Shown piece by piece: positions 36,087-47,250 of a stretch of 64,000 nucleotides of DNA; position 1 is the first letter of the stretch; each line of letters opens with the position of its first letter. The notes beneath the pieces are model-generated. The model did not search any database. It saw only the letters and a program-made list of their open reading frames with translations, and had not been told where the DNA came from. The stretch is from assembly GCF_047675955.1 (NCBI RefSeq), contig NC_132904.1:57159435-57223434 (forward strand), read 5' to 3'. This DNA comes from Chlorocebus sabaeus (Eukaryota; Chordata; Mammalia; Primates; Cercopithecidae). The position numbers and the translations under genes are program-made.

Positions 36087-36376
36087 ATTTTTTGAGACGG
36101 AGTTTCACTCTTGTTGCCCAGGCTGGAATGCAGTGGCACAACCTCGGCTCGCTGCAGCCTCCACCTCCTGGATTCAAGCTATTCTCCTGCCTCAGCCTCC
36201 CAAGTAGCTGGGATTACAGGCGCCTGCCACCGTGCCGAGCTAATTTTTGTATTTTTAGTAGAGATAGGGCTTCACCACGTTGGCAAATCTGGTCTCAAAC
36301 TCCTGACCACGGGTGATCTGCCTGCTTTGGCCTCTCAAAGTACTGGGATTACAGGCATAAGCCACTGTGCCCAGCC
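36087..36376 (-). mobile_element. Alu (S-like), minus strand
   Basis: TTTTTTGAGACGGAGTTTCACTC to GTGCCCAGCC, with ACATCT on both sides. Confidence 0.9.
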
Positions 36377-38421
36377 TACATCTTTTTAATTTGTACATCT
36401 TTATAAAATTTTCGAGGCATTTATTTTCTTAGTTTTGCTCTGATAATTAGTGTATATGTGTTAAAATGTTTTATTATTTAACATTCAACTTTACATCAAG
36501 TTCTACCTCATATTCCCCTAAGTTACTTAATGGTACATCTTATAGATAGATATCAATACAAAATTCTTTTCAATAAACACATACTGAATAGGTAAAGCTA
36601 AGGCTAGTATTTTACATCTGAAGTTTAGTATTGAATATTTCTTAATCATAAATATCATAGTAAACTTGTAACCAGCATTTATTTAAAAAGCAATTTGTTA
36701 TATGATACCCTCTAATAATTATTAAAGGTTATAGAACTGTAAATGAACACTTAGAGACAACAGAATAAATTGACCACTTGAGAACCGACAGAATCTTGAA
36801 AGATAAGTTGTTTATGTGTGTGAATTGAACTGCTCAATATCCGCTATAGAAAATGATCATGTTCCATGAGGCTTTTGAATTCACATTTGAATCTCTAGAG
36901 TCTTTTCCTCAAGGGAAAACAAAAATAAAATATAGCTGTATAGCCACCATGGCTTTTATTTGTTACTCAAAGATAAATGAGTTCTCATTTCAAGAGGTAA
37001 GACTTTAGCTTTTGTTAATGAATCTGATGTATTGATATTCATTTGCCATTTGAGAACACTTTATTCTCTAAAGTTATATCTGTACTCACAAGCCATAGTG
37101 CAGAAACAGGACAGATATAATCAAGCAATAAGCTAGTGAACAACTTTGACAAAATTTCTCTGTTTCCACCATCACTTTCATGTGAATAAACAGGAATAAT
37201 CCAGTTATCAGGATTCATTGTTTATCTACCCATGAGACAGAAACCCTTACAGTCTTTCAATACTATTCAAACTTTGCACTATGCCATATGCTAATAAACT
37301 CAGTACTTTCAAGATGCTTTCAGCACTTACTGGTATTTAAAGTTATAAAGATTTTAATTAAGTATTTCAAAATGTAAAGATATTAGCAATATGTGTAGAA
37401 AGACTTACTTTGTTTATAGGTCTGAATGCTGTTAGCTTCAAGGCAATAACATATTAGACAAAACTTGGGATATAAAGTTAGAAAATTTGGAGATGCGTGT
37501 CAACCTGGCCACCAGTTGGGTGATCCTCTTCAATTTTTAGGTTATAGTTTATTCAACTATATATTATGTTGAAAATAACATTATTTTATTCTACACAACT
37601 CCAATTAGAAAACATTGTTACAGTGAAAGATATTTGATTTGTTCAAATAAATGTGTTTTATATACTGAATAGCAATCATACTTTTTGCATAGTGATTATA
37701 TTGATAATTCAAACTACTTGAAAAGTAAAACAATAATATAATATATTCAACTATTAATATTTTTAAAGTATTTAACACATTTATGTGACCTAATTCATAA
37801 CCGTAATTAGAAATTCCTTTCTGATAAGGGTTAAAAACAAATTGACTTTTCCTTTTTAAAAAAAATTGGCTTATTTCACTGATACATGTTGTGAAACATG
37901 TAATTAACCAAGTGTTTCCCTTACATATTAGCTGTAAGAAGACATAAACGATAAAATGTTATCCACTCATTGCCAGGAGTATTGAATGATTTATGTTTAT
38001 TTATTGTATAGTTACTAAAAGAATGGGCAGTCGTACTTCCTAGAGTTCATATTCTAACTCCACCATTTGGTTGTAACCTTGTACAAGTTACAGAATCTCT
38101 TTCAAATTCAGTTTATGCATCCATAAAATACTAATGAAATGAATATTATTTTATGGAAAGTGAACCAAAATTCCTAGCCCTCTGCTTGTCATTTAGTAAA
38201 CATATAATAAATGTTAGCTATTACTCAAGTCTTCATTACACAACTCTATATGTATACATATTTTTAAATACCAGTCCCTTTTGTTATTCTCAACTATCTT
38301 AAATTTTTTAACCTTTGGGTTTAAAGCCACTTTAGGTGCATTTTTGGAAACAATATGACATAGTAAGAAAAAGACATTATTTGGAGGATCTTTTCTGGTG
38401 TTTGTGCTAAAAAAACTTCTT
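36377..38421. other. AT-rich single-copy sequence with one MIR
   Basis: About 2 kb without recognised genes. 38030-38225 is a minus-strand MIR (GTACAAGTTACAGAATCTCTTTC ... AATAAATGTTAGCTATTA). Confidence 0.5.
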
Positions 38422-39412
38422 GAGGGGAGCAAGATGGCCGAATAGGAACAGCTCCAGCCTCCAGCTCCCAGTGGGAGCGACACAGAAGACGGGTGATTTC
38501 TGCATTTTCAACTGAGGTACTGGGTTCATCACACTGGGGAGTGCCGGACAATCGGTGCTGGTCAGCTAATGCAGCCCGACCAGTGAGAGCTGAAGCAGGG
38601 CGAGGCATCACCTCACCTGGGAAGTGCAAGGGGGAAGGGAATCCCTTTTCCTAGCCAAGGGAAACTGAGACACACACCACCTGGAAAATTGGGTAACTCC
38701 CACCCTAATATTGTGCTTTACCAAGGGTCTTAGCAAACAGCACACCAGGAGATTATATCCCACACCTGGCCGGGAGAGTCCCAGACCCAGGGAACCACCC
38801 TCATTGCTAGCACAGCAGTCTGAGATCTAACTGCAAGGCCACAGCAAGGCTGGGGGAGGGCGCCCGCCATTGCTGAGGCTTATGTAGGTGAACAAAGCCT
38901 CTGGGAAGCTCCAGCTGGGTGGAGCCCACCGTAGCTCAAGGAGGCCTGCCTGTCTCTGTAAACTCTACCTCTTGGTGGAGTCTGACAGCTGTCTGACAGC
39001 TTTGAAGAGAGCCATGGATCTCCCAGCACAGAGGCTGAGATCTGAGAATAGACAGACTGCCTGCTCAAGTGGGTCCCTGACCCCTGAGTAGCCTAACTGG
39101 GAGACATCCCCCACTAGGTGCAGACTGACACCTCACACCTCACACAGCAGGGTACACCCCTGAGATGAAGCTTCCAGAGCAAGAATCAGACAGCAGCACT
39201 CGCTGTTTAGCAATAATCTATATTCTGCAGCCTCTGCTGCTGATACCCAGGCAAACAGGGTCTGAAGTGGACCTCAAGCAATCTCCAACAGACTTACAGC
39301 TGAGGATCCTGACTGTCAGAAGGAAAACTAACAAACAGAAAGGACACCTACACCAAAACCCCATCAGTACATCACCAGCATCAAAGACCAAAGGCGGATA
39401 AAAACCACAAAG

Positions 39413-40431
39413 ATGGGGAAAAAGCAGGGCAGAAAAGCTGGAAATTCAAAAAATCAGAGTGCATCTCCCCCTCCAAAGGAACGCAGCTCATCACCAGCTA
39501 TGGATCAAAGTTGGATGGAGAATGACTTTGACGAGTTGAGAGGAGAAGGCTTCAGTCAATCAAACTTCTCAGAGCAAAAGGAGGAACTATGTACCCAGAG
39601 CAAAGAAACTAAAAATCTTGAAAAAAGAATGGAAGAATGGATAACTAGAATAATCAATGCAGAGAAGGCCATAAACGAACTGACAGAGACAAAAACCATG
39701 ACACGAGAAATACGTGACAAATGCACAAGCTTCAGTAACTGACTCGATCAACTGGAAGAAAGAGTATCAATGATTGAAGATCAAATGAATGAAATGAAGC
39801 GAGACGAGAAGTCTAGAGAAAAAAAAGGAAAAAGAAATGAACAAAGCCTCCAAGAAATATGGGATTATGTGAAAAGACCAAATCTACGTCTGATTGGTGT
39901 GCCTGAAAGTGAGGGGGAAAATGGAACCAAGTTGGAAAACACTGTGCAGGATATCATCCAGGAGAACTTCCCCAACCTAGTAAGGCAGGCCAACATTCAA
40001 AGTCTGGAAATACAAAGAACGCCACAAAGATACTCCTCGAGAAGAGCAACTCCAAGACACATAATTGTCAGATTCACCGAAGTTGAAATGAAGGAAAAAA
40101 TGTTAAGAGAGCAGTCAGAGAGAAAGGTCGGGTTACACACAAAGGGAAGCCCATAAGACTAACAGCAGATCTCTCAGCAGAAACTCTACAAGCCAGAAGA
40201 GAGTGGGGGCCAATATTCAACATTCTTAAAGAAAAGAATTTTCAACCCAGAATTTCATATCCAGCCAAACTAAGTTTCATCAGTGAAGGAGAAATAAAAT
40301 CCTTTACAGACAAGCAAATGCTTAGAGATTTTGTCACCACCAGGCCTGCCCTACAAGAGATCCTGAAGGAAGCACTAAATATGGAAAGGAACAACCGGTA
40401 CCAGTCATTGCAAAAACATGCCAAAATGTAA
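39413..40431 (+). pseudogene. L1 ORF1 with one stop and one 2-base frameshift
   Basis: L1 ORF1 encodes a trimeric RNA-binding protein. The start MGKKQGRKAG is intact. A coiled-coil region (about residues 50-150) is interrupted by TGA at 39740-39742. The same frame resumes with the RNA-recognition region (W-D-Y-V-K-R-P-N-L-R-L-I-G-V-P-E). A 2-base gain near 40111 shifts the frame, after which the C-terminal domain reads on to the stop at 40429-40431. Total length 1019 matches the usual 1017 plus 2. Confidence 0.85.
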
Positions 40432-40433
40432 AG

Positions 40434-41115
40434 ACCAGAACCTACAAAGAACTCAAATAAATTTACCAGAAAAAAACAAATAACCCCATCAAAAAGTGGG
40501 CAAAGGATATGAACAGACACTTCTCAAAAGAAGACATGCATACAGCCAACAGACACATGAAAAAATGCTCATCATCACTGGCCGTCAGAGAAATGCAAAT
40601 CAAAACCACAATGAGATACCATCTCACACCAGTTAGAATGACAATCATTAAAAAGTCAGGAAACAACAGGTGCTGGAGAGGATGTGGAGAAATAGGAACA
40701 GTTTTACACTGTTGGTGGGATTGTAAACTCGTTCAACCATTGTGGAAAACAGTATGGCAATTCCTCAAGGATCTAAAACTAGAAATACCATATGACCCAG
40801 TCATCCCATTACTGGGTATATGCCCAAAGGATTATAAATCATGCTGCTATAAAGACACATGCACACGTATGTTTATTATGGCACTATTCACAATAGCAAA
40901 CACTTGGAATCAACCCAAATGTCCATCAGTGACAGACTGGATGAAGAAAATGTGGCACATATACACCATGGAATACTATGCAGCCACAAAAAAGGATGAG
41001 TTTGTGTCCTTTGTAGGGACATGGATATAGCTGGAAACCATCATTCTTAGCAAACTATCGCAAGAACAGAAAACCAAACACCGCACGTTCTCACTCATAG
41101 GTGGGAATTGAACAA
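40434..41115 (+). pseudogene. L1 ORF2 C-terminal remnant
   Basis: Starts within the late ORF2 text (A-C-C-TACAAAGAACTC), with a TAA at about 40458, then an open stretch 40509-41030. It ends early at a TAG where intact copies read through, then continues recognisably to the normal C-terminus. Inactive. Confidence 0.85.
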
Positions 41116-41350
41116 TGAGATCACTTGGACTCAGGAAGGGGAACATCACACACCAGGGCCTATTATGGCGAGGGGAGAGGGGGGAGGGATGGCATTGGGA
41201 GTTATACCTGATGTAAATGATGAGTTGATGGGTGCTGACGAGTTGATGGGTGCAGCACACTAACATGGCACAAGTATACATATGTAACAAACCTGCATGT
41301 TGTGAACATGTACCCTAGAACTTAAAGTATAATAAAAAAAATTAAAAAAA

Positions 41351-41594
41351 AATAATAAATGCTTATCAAGTATGGTTAACCTCAACATGACTCTTCATCT
41401 TAAGACATTTTATTTCACAATAACCTTGTTGCTATATAAATGTCTATATCAAATATTAAACAAGTAATTTGGGGCTTTTCAAAAAGAAATACAAATTGTT
41501 AATTTCTGATTTAAATTATAATTAGTATATATGCTCTATTGAATTATATTCAATAAAATATTTGAAAAAAAAACTTTTTTAAAAACATAGACTT
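41351..41594. other. Short AT-rich spacer
   Basis: No feature seen. Confidence 0.4.
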
Positions 41595-41894
41595 GGCCGG
41601 GTGTGGTGGCTCACACCTGTAATCCTGGCACTTTGGGAGGCCGAGGCAGGCCAATCACAAGGTTGGGAGATCAAGACCATCCTGGCTAACATGGTGAAAC
41701 CCCATCTCTACTAAAAACACAAAAAGATTAGCGGGGCATGGTAGTGGGTGCCTGTAGTTCCAGCTACTCGGGAGGCTGAGGAAGGAGAATGGTGTGAACC
41801 TGGAAGGCGGAGTTTGCAGTGAGTGGAGATCTTGCCACTGCACTCCAGCCTGGGCGACAGAGCAAGACTCCCTCTCAAAAAAAAAAAAAAAAAC
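41595..41894 (+). mobile_element. Alu (AluY-like), plus strand
   Basis: GGCCGGGTGTGGTGGCTC to an A tail ending at 41894. It lies about 150 bases upstream of the OR5P-like start. Confidence 0.9.
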
Positions 41895-42046
41895 AGAGAA
41901 ACATAAACTCATTATTTGATGTGAAAAATGTACTGATGTTGAATGTCTTCAAAATGACTTCAAGTGAAAATGAAACCAACAAGTTTTTACTGCTTTAATG
42001 TGCTGTTCTCATTATGGGTTCATTTAGTCAGCAGCCACTTCGTCTC

Positions 42047-42984
42047 ATGGATTCCCTGGAAGACGGGAATCACACTGCTGTGATGGAGTGCATCTTACTG
42101 GGCTTAACAGATAGTCCAATCCTTGGAGTCATCCTCTTCATGATTATCCTATGCATCTACCTGGTGACCATATCTGGCAATCTCAGCACAATCATTCTTA
42201 TCAGAATCTCTTCTCAGCTTCATCATCTTATGTACATTTTTCTGAGTCACTTGGCTTTTGTTGACATGGGCTATTCATCTTCTGTCACACCCAACTTGCT
42301 TATGAACTTCCTCATGGAGAGAAATATAATCTCTTACCTTAGATGTGCCATCCAGCTTAGTTCAGTGTTTTTCTTTGGCACAGTCGAATGCTTCCTTCTG
42401 GCTACCATGGCCTATGATCGCTTTGTGGCAATTTGCAGCCCACTGCTTTATTCAACCAAAATGTCCACACAAGTCTGTGTTCAGCTACTCCTAGTGGCTT
42501 ATATAGGTGGTTTTCTTAACTCTTCCTCCTCTACTTTTTCCTTCCTGTCTTTATTCTTCTGTGGACCAAATCAAGTCAATCATTTTTCTGTGATTTTACT
42601 CCTTTACTTGAACTCTCCTGTTCTGATACCAGTATCCCTGCAGTCATTCCCTCATTTTCTACTGGCTCCATCATTGTGGCCACTGTGTGTGTTATAGCCC
42701 TCTCCTACATCTACATCCTCATCACCATCCTGAAGATGCACGTCACTGAGGGGCGCCACAAGGCCTTCTCCACCTGCACCTCCCACCTCACTGCAGTCAC
42801 TCTGTTCTATGGGACCATTACATTCATTTATGTGATGCCCAAGTCCAGCTACTCAACTGACCAGAACAAGGTGATGTCTGTGTTCTACGTGGTGGTGATT
42901 CCCATGTTGAACCCCCTGATCTACAGCCTCACGAACAAGGAGATTATAGGGGCTCTGAAGAGAGAGCTTAAAAATATTTTCTAG
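42047..42984 (+). pseudogene. Olfactory receptor, OR5P-like, single-base frameshift
   Basis: An odorant receptor of the OR5P group: N-terminal DSLEDGNHTAV with an NHT glycosylation site, TM1 GN, LHHLMYIFLSHLAF (loop 1), MAYDRFVAICSPLLYSTKMS (TM3 end), FFCGPNQVNHF (loop 2), KAFSTCTSHLTAVTLFYGT (TM6), MLNPLIYSLTNKE (TM7), stop at 42984. The frame is upset once: the T-run at 42583-42587 has five Ts where six would keep NHFFCD in frame. Upstream sense continues out of frame to a stop at 42697, while the downstream frame is clean to the end. An upstream in-frame ATG at 42014 exists, but the family start is 42047. Length (about 312 codons) is normal. A recent loss, or an assembly error in a homopolymer, are both possible. 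Confidence 0.9.
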
Positions 42985-43031
42985 TGATGTCTGTTCTTTT
43001 TTATAATGATTGACAAAGTAATATTCCAAAA

Positions 43032-43038
43032 TAAAGTA
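43032..43038 (+). terminator. Candidate poly(A) signal after the OR5P-like locus
   Basis: AATAAAG about 50 bases after the stop codon, on the coding strand. Sequence only. Confidence 0.35.
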
Positions 43039-43301
43039 ATGAAAAGAAATTGAATATCTGAAATATAGCTGGCCATACATCATTACCAGCATTGAGCTTT
43101 TGTTAGTAGTGGGTGGATTTTCAGCTATCAAATAGTAAATCAGAGGCATATAGTAAATTACCTCTACAAAATTAAGTTAAATTTATAATTTAAAAAAGTC
43201 AAATGTGTTTATATTTTAAAAATACACAATCTACTGAAAATTCTTTTTAAGTTAGAATTTTTGAAAGAAGTTATCTGCTGTAATTAGACTTGAAGACATG
43301 A

Positions 43302-44007
43302 AATAAAGAGACAAGTCATCTGCTTGCTACACACCTAACAGATACTGTTGATACAGGGGTAGGATAACTTTAGTAAACACTTTTGTTTATAAATGGGGAA
43401 TACAGGAGTCACATAGCAATCACTGTCCCATAACATTTACAAAAATCAGCTGGATACAAATTGCCATTTTCTTGATCAGGGGCCAGTCATTGGTCCCTGT
43501 TAAATAGGTTCTTTCTCTCTTGGCTCTGCCCTCTGGGCTTTTGGTTCTATCCTCTGAATCATCCTTCCCTTTCCAGAAAAAACAAAAAACAAAAAACAAA
43601 AACATGTTATAGCTGAATAGTCTGGATAATCAAAGAGAATGTAATAAAGAGACTATAAAATTGTGAGCAGAACTTAGGAAAAGCTTCAAAGGTAATGCCA
43701 TATTCCAGGGATAGTGATCTGCTGAAAACCTGGAGGGGCAAAAGATGTGGGCAGTTACTAGAACCTGGAGAGCTGTGATGAGAGGACCACCTGTCAGGAT
43801 ATAGCATTTGGTGGAGGGTCACAGCCAACTCAGGTGACCCAAAAGGGGAAGAGCCAGAGAAGTACCCAAGCCTCAGTCTCCTCTGCCAGTGTCTCCCAGA
43901 AGCCACAGGCAAGGGAGTCTGTTGATGCAGTCCACATAGGTCAGCCTCTTGGTGCTATGTCAAGGTGGAAATGGGTAGACCACTGTGGTGAGAGAAGACT
44001 TATTCCA
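43302..44007 (+). repeat. Dispersed repeat, copy 2, with ERV-like neighbour
   Basis: 43302-43625 matches 515-850. 43630-44007 (AACCTGGAGAGCTGTGATGA; TCTCCTCTGCCAGTGTCTCCC; GTTGATGCAGTCCACATAGG) resembles a familiar dispersed ERV-type sequence. (AAAAAC)n occurs at about 43576-43604. Families unnamed. Confidence 0.5.
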
Positions 44008-44431
44008 CTGTGGTCAGTGGAATAAAACTAGAAATTAATTGCAAGAGGAATTTTGGAAATGATCCAAATATGTGGAAATTAAGCAATATGCTCCTGAATG
44101 ACCAGTGGGTCAATGAAGAAATTAAGAAAGAAATTCCGAAATTTCTTGAAACAAATGATAATGGAAACATAACCCACCAAAATTTATGAGATATAGCAAA
44201 AGCACTACTAAGAGGGAAGTTTATAGCTATAACTGCCTACATCAAAAAAGAGAAAAAGCTTCAAATAAACAATGTAGTAATGAATCTTAAAGAACTACAA
44301 AAGCAAAAGCAAGCCAAATGGGAAAGTAGAAGAAAAGAAATAATAATAATTAAAGCAGAAATAAATGAAATTGAAATGAAGAAAACAATACAAAAGATTA
44401 ATGAAACGAAAAATTTGTTTTCTGAAAAGTT
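44008..44431 (+). mobile_element. L1 ORF2 fragment, plus strand
   Basis: Text around GGAAATTAAGCAATATGCTCC and AGCAAAAGCACTACTAAGAGG is ORF2 between the endonuclease and reverse transcriptase domains. No open frame of note. Confidence 0.75.
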
Positions 44432-44783
44432 AACTACAGCCTCTACCTCCTGACTTCCAGTGATTCTCCTACGTCAGTCTCCTGAGTAGGTGGGACTACA
44501 GGTATGCACTACCAGACTGGGATGATTTTTAAATTTTTTGTAGAGATGAGGTTTTACCATGTTGCCCAGACAGGTCTCAAACTCCTGGTCTCGAGCAATC
44601 TGCCTGCCGTGGACTCCCAATGTTTGCTTTAATAGGTGCAAAGTCTCACTCTATCACCCAGGCTGGAGTGCAGTGGTATGGTCATAGCTCACTGCAGCTT
44701 TGACCTCCTGGGTCCAAGTGATCTTCCTGCTTCAGCTTCGCAAGTAGCTGGGACCACAGGTGTGCACCACCACACCTGACTAA
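44432..44783 (-). mobile_element. Two minus-strand AluJ/FLAM-type fragments
   Basis: 44432-44630 is an Alu without its T-tail end, and 44638-44783 is a single left-monomer-type piece (TCTCACTCTATCACCCAGG). They could be one old rearranged Alu or two insertions. Confidence 0.7.
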
Positions 44784-45670
44784 CAAAATGTGGATTCCAT
44801 ACAATGGAATATTATTCAACCTTTAAAAGAATGAAATTCTGATGCATGCTACAACATGGATGAACCTTAAAAACATTATGTTAAGTGAAAGAAGCCAGTC
44901 ACAAAAGACCACATGTTATAAGATCCCATTCATATGAAATGCTAGAATAGGAAAATTCATAGGCATGGGAAGATTTGTGTTTGCCAGGGCCTGGCAGGAG
45001 GTTGGAGTTGAAAGATGAGAAGTGACTGTTAATAGATACAGGGCTTTTGGAGTGATACAAATGTTCTTAAATTACATAGTGGCGATGATTGAACAAGTGT
45101 GAATAAACTAAGTACCACTGAATTACATAAAAGGCAAAAAAATAAAATGAGGTACACATACACAATGGAGTACTATTCAGCCATAAAAAAGAATGAGATC
45201 TTGTCATTTGCAACAACAGGAATGGGGTTGGAGATCATCATGTTAAGTGAAATTATCCAGGCACAGAAAGAGAAACATTTCATGTTCTCACTTATATGTG
45301 GGAGTTAAAAATCAAAACAATTGAACTCATGGACATAGAGAGTAGAAGGATGGTTACCAGAGGCTGGGGGAGTGGTGGAGGCCTGTTGGTGAGGTGGTGA
45401 TGGTTAATGCATACAAAAAAAAAAAAAAAAAAATAGAAAGAATGAATAAGACATACTATTTGACAGCACAAAAGGATGACTATAGTCAGTGATAACTCAG
45501 AGTGTAACTGGATTATTAGTAACACAAAAGATAAATGCTTGAGGGAATGGATACCCCATTCTCCATGATATGATTACTTCACATTGCATGCCTGAATCAA
45601 AACATCTCATGCAGCCTATAAATACATATGCACCTACTATATACCCCCCAAATTAAATAATTAAAAATAA
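44784..45670 (+). mobile_element. Two L1 3' ends in tandem, plus strand
   Basis: 44784-45130 is an L1M-type 3' end (AATGGAATATTATTCAACC). 45145-45670 restarts at ACAATGGAGTACTATTCAGCC and runs to an A-rich 3' terminus, with an A-run at 45415-45433. The 69-codon frame at 45099-45308 is ORF2 C-terminal. Confidence 0.75.
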
Positions 45671-45940
45671 GCTATTCTCCAATGTACTCAAGGAGATAAG
45701 TACAAGGATGTTTATAATGGCATTGAAAGATATCTCATCAGAAGACATCTCTTGATTTTTACTCTCTCTTGTCCAACTGTGTTATATCTACTTCTGCCCC
45801 TTTGTTTCCATTCTTAGTAAATGAGATCTCTATTCACTCAGTCAGGCCATAAAATGCAGAATAATCCTTGATACCTTTTTTTCACACTTACTCCTTTTCC
45901 TGGGGTAAAGGATCCTATCCTATTTAAAATAATTGAAATG

Positions 45941-46280
45941 GGCCGGGCGCGGTGGCTCAAGCCTGTAATCCCAGCACTTTGGGAGGCCGAGACGGGCGGA
46001 TCACAAGGTCAGGAGATCGAGACCATCCTGGCGAACACGGTGAAACCCCGTCTCTACTAAAAAATACAAAAAAACTAGCCGGGTGAAGTGGCGGGCGCCT
46101 GTAGTCCCAGCTACTTGGGAGGCTGAGGCAGGAGAATGGCGTAAACCCGGGAGGCGGAGCTTGCAGTGAGCTGAGATCCGGCCACTGCACTCCAGCCTGG
46201 GCGACAGAGCCAGACTCCATCTCAAAAAAAAAAATAAATAAATAAAATAAAATAAAATAAAATAAAATAAAATAAAATAA
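45941..46280 (+). mobile_element. AluYR-type (Old World monkey) Alu, 15-bp duplication
   Basis: Near-consensus Alu with high CpG content. Diagnostic states: GGCTCAAGCC, GGGTGAAGTGGCGGG (from GCGAGGTGGCG), GATCCGGCCACTG. The tail is an (AAAT/AAAAT)n microsatellite. AAAATAATTGAAATG occurs exactly at 45926-45940 and 46274-46288. Confidence 0.95.
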
Positions 46281-46397
46281 TTGAAATGGAGGGTTCCAGG
46301 GTGACTAAATATATAATGGGAGTAGGCAAGTGGAAAAGTGGCTATCTTTGTGGAATAAATATCCTGCATATTTTGCAGATCCCTCCAATACACATAT

Positions 46398-46400
<3 letters not shown>

Positions 46401-46440
<40 letters not shown>
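46401..46440. repeat. (AC)20 microsatellite
   Basis: Twenty uninterrupted AC units. Confidence 0.97.
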
Positions 46441-46442
<2 letters not shown>

Positions 46443-47250
46443 TTCAATACTAAAGGACTGCTCGAAACGATAAGAAACCAGGTATTATTTTTAGGGAGTA
46501 GGTATTAATTAGATATGAACCGAAGAGTTAGGGATACAAATTTTAGTGACTAACATGTAGAGTGAATTAGGAAATTAGATTTAAATAATGGATCAGCATT
46601 ATAAAAAATGTTCCCTGGCTACGAATGAAATACATGATACAAGGATGGGGAAGACATCCTAGACATATCAGCATTTGCAGTTACTTTAATTTGAGGATAA
46701 AGTAATTTCTCAGAATAATTTATTTTTTCTTCTTCAAGATAGTCAATCTGTAAGGAGTTGAACATACAATAATCAAAACCATATTCTTAGTCAACCACAC
46801 CATTACATTTTAGCCTTAGATACATCATTGATGCCACTTGTGAATTATCTCAATGGACTGTCATATGAAATTTTACTAGAATTGAGTATGAATTCTCAAG
46901 TTCTGACATCTTAACTAGGCATAGGACATGAGTAAGATTATTGCTTAGACATAGACCCAAATCAGAAATGAACTTTCTATTTCAAAAACATAGATGTATG
47001 AAAGACAGAAATAAAATTAGAGTAGGTACGTAAGTGCTCATATAGCATGTCAAGAAAAGTGATATGTGGAAATATGGACTTTTGTCAGTTTCCAGCTCTG
47101 CCCCTTGTGGTGCAGAACCTTAAGCAATTTAAATACAATCTTGGATCTTTAGTTCCATTACTTTACAAAGAGAATATTACTATACACTTCACAATTGTCT
47201 TGTTTTAAATTTTGTCGTGTATATAAAAACACCAAGCTCTGTTTTTGCTT

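Larger units (their letters stand above)
38422..41350 (+). mobile_element. L1 with 5' and 3' ends but most of ORF2 deleted
   Basis: Begins at the L1 5' UTR (GAGGGGAGCAAGATGGCCG, containing the YY1-type CAAGATGGC box), includes ORF1 (39413-40431), then jumps at about 40434 to the last part of ORF2, and ends in a 3' UTR with the monkey-type duplicated GACGAGTTGATGGGTGC unit (about 41220-41254) and an A-rich tail. It lacks the ORF2 endonuclease and reverse transcriptase. It is about 2.9 kb, against roughly 6 kb for a full element. Confidence 0.9.
45750..47250. repeat. Paralogue of block A (block B)
   Basis: Diverged same-orientation relative of 12985-14220: ATCCTGCATATTTTGCAGAT, ATGTTCCCTGG then AAATACATGATACAAGGAT, AGAATAATTTATTTTTTCTTC, CCAAATCAGAAATGAACTT, TTTCCAGCTCTGCC. 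It is interrupted by the AluYR and a CA microsatellite. No OR remains next to it at the expected distance. Confidence 0.5.

Noticed and set aside
40420..40445. Splicing as the source of the L1 ORF1/ORF2 junction
   Set aside because: A GTAAAG donor-like sequence is present but retained, and no AG acceptor boundary matches the join. Microhomology explains it better.
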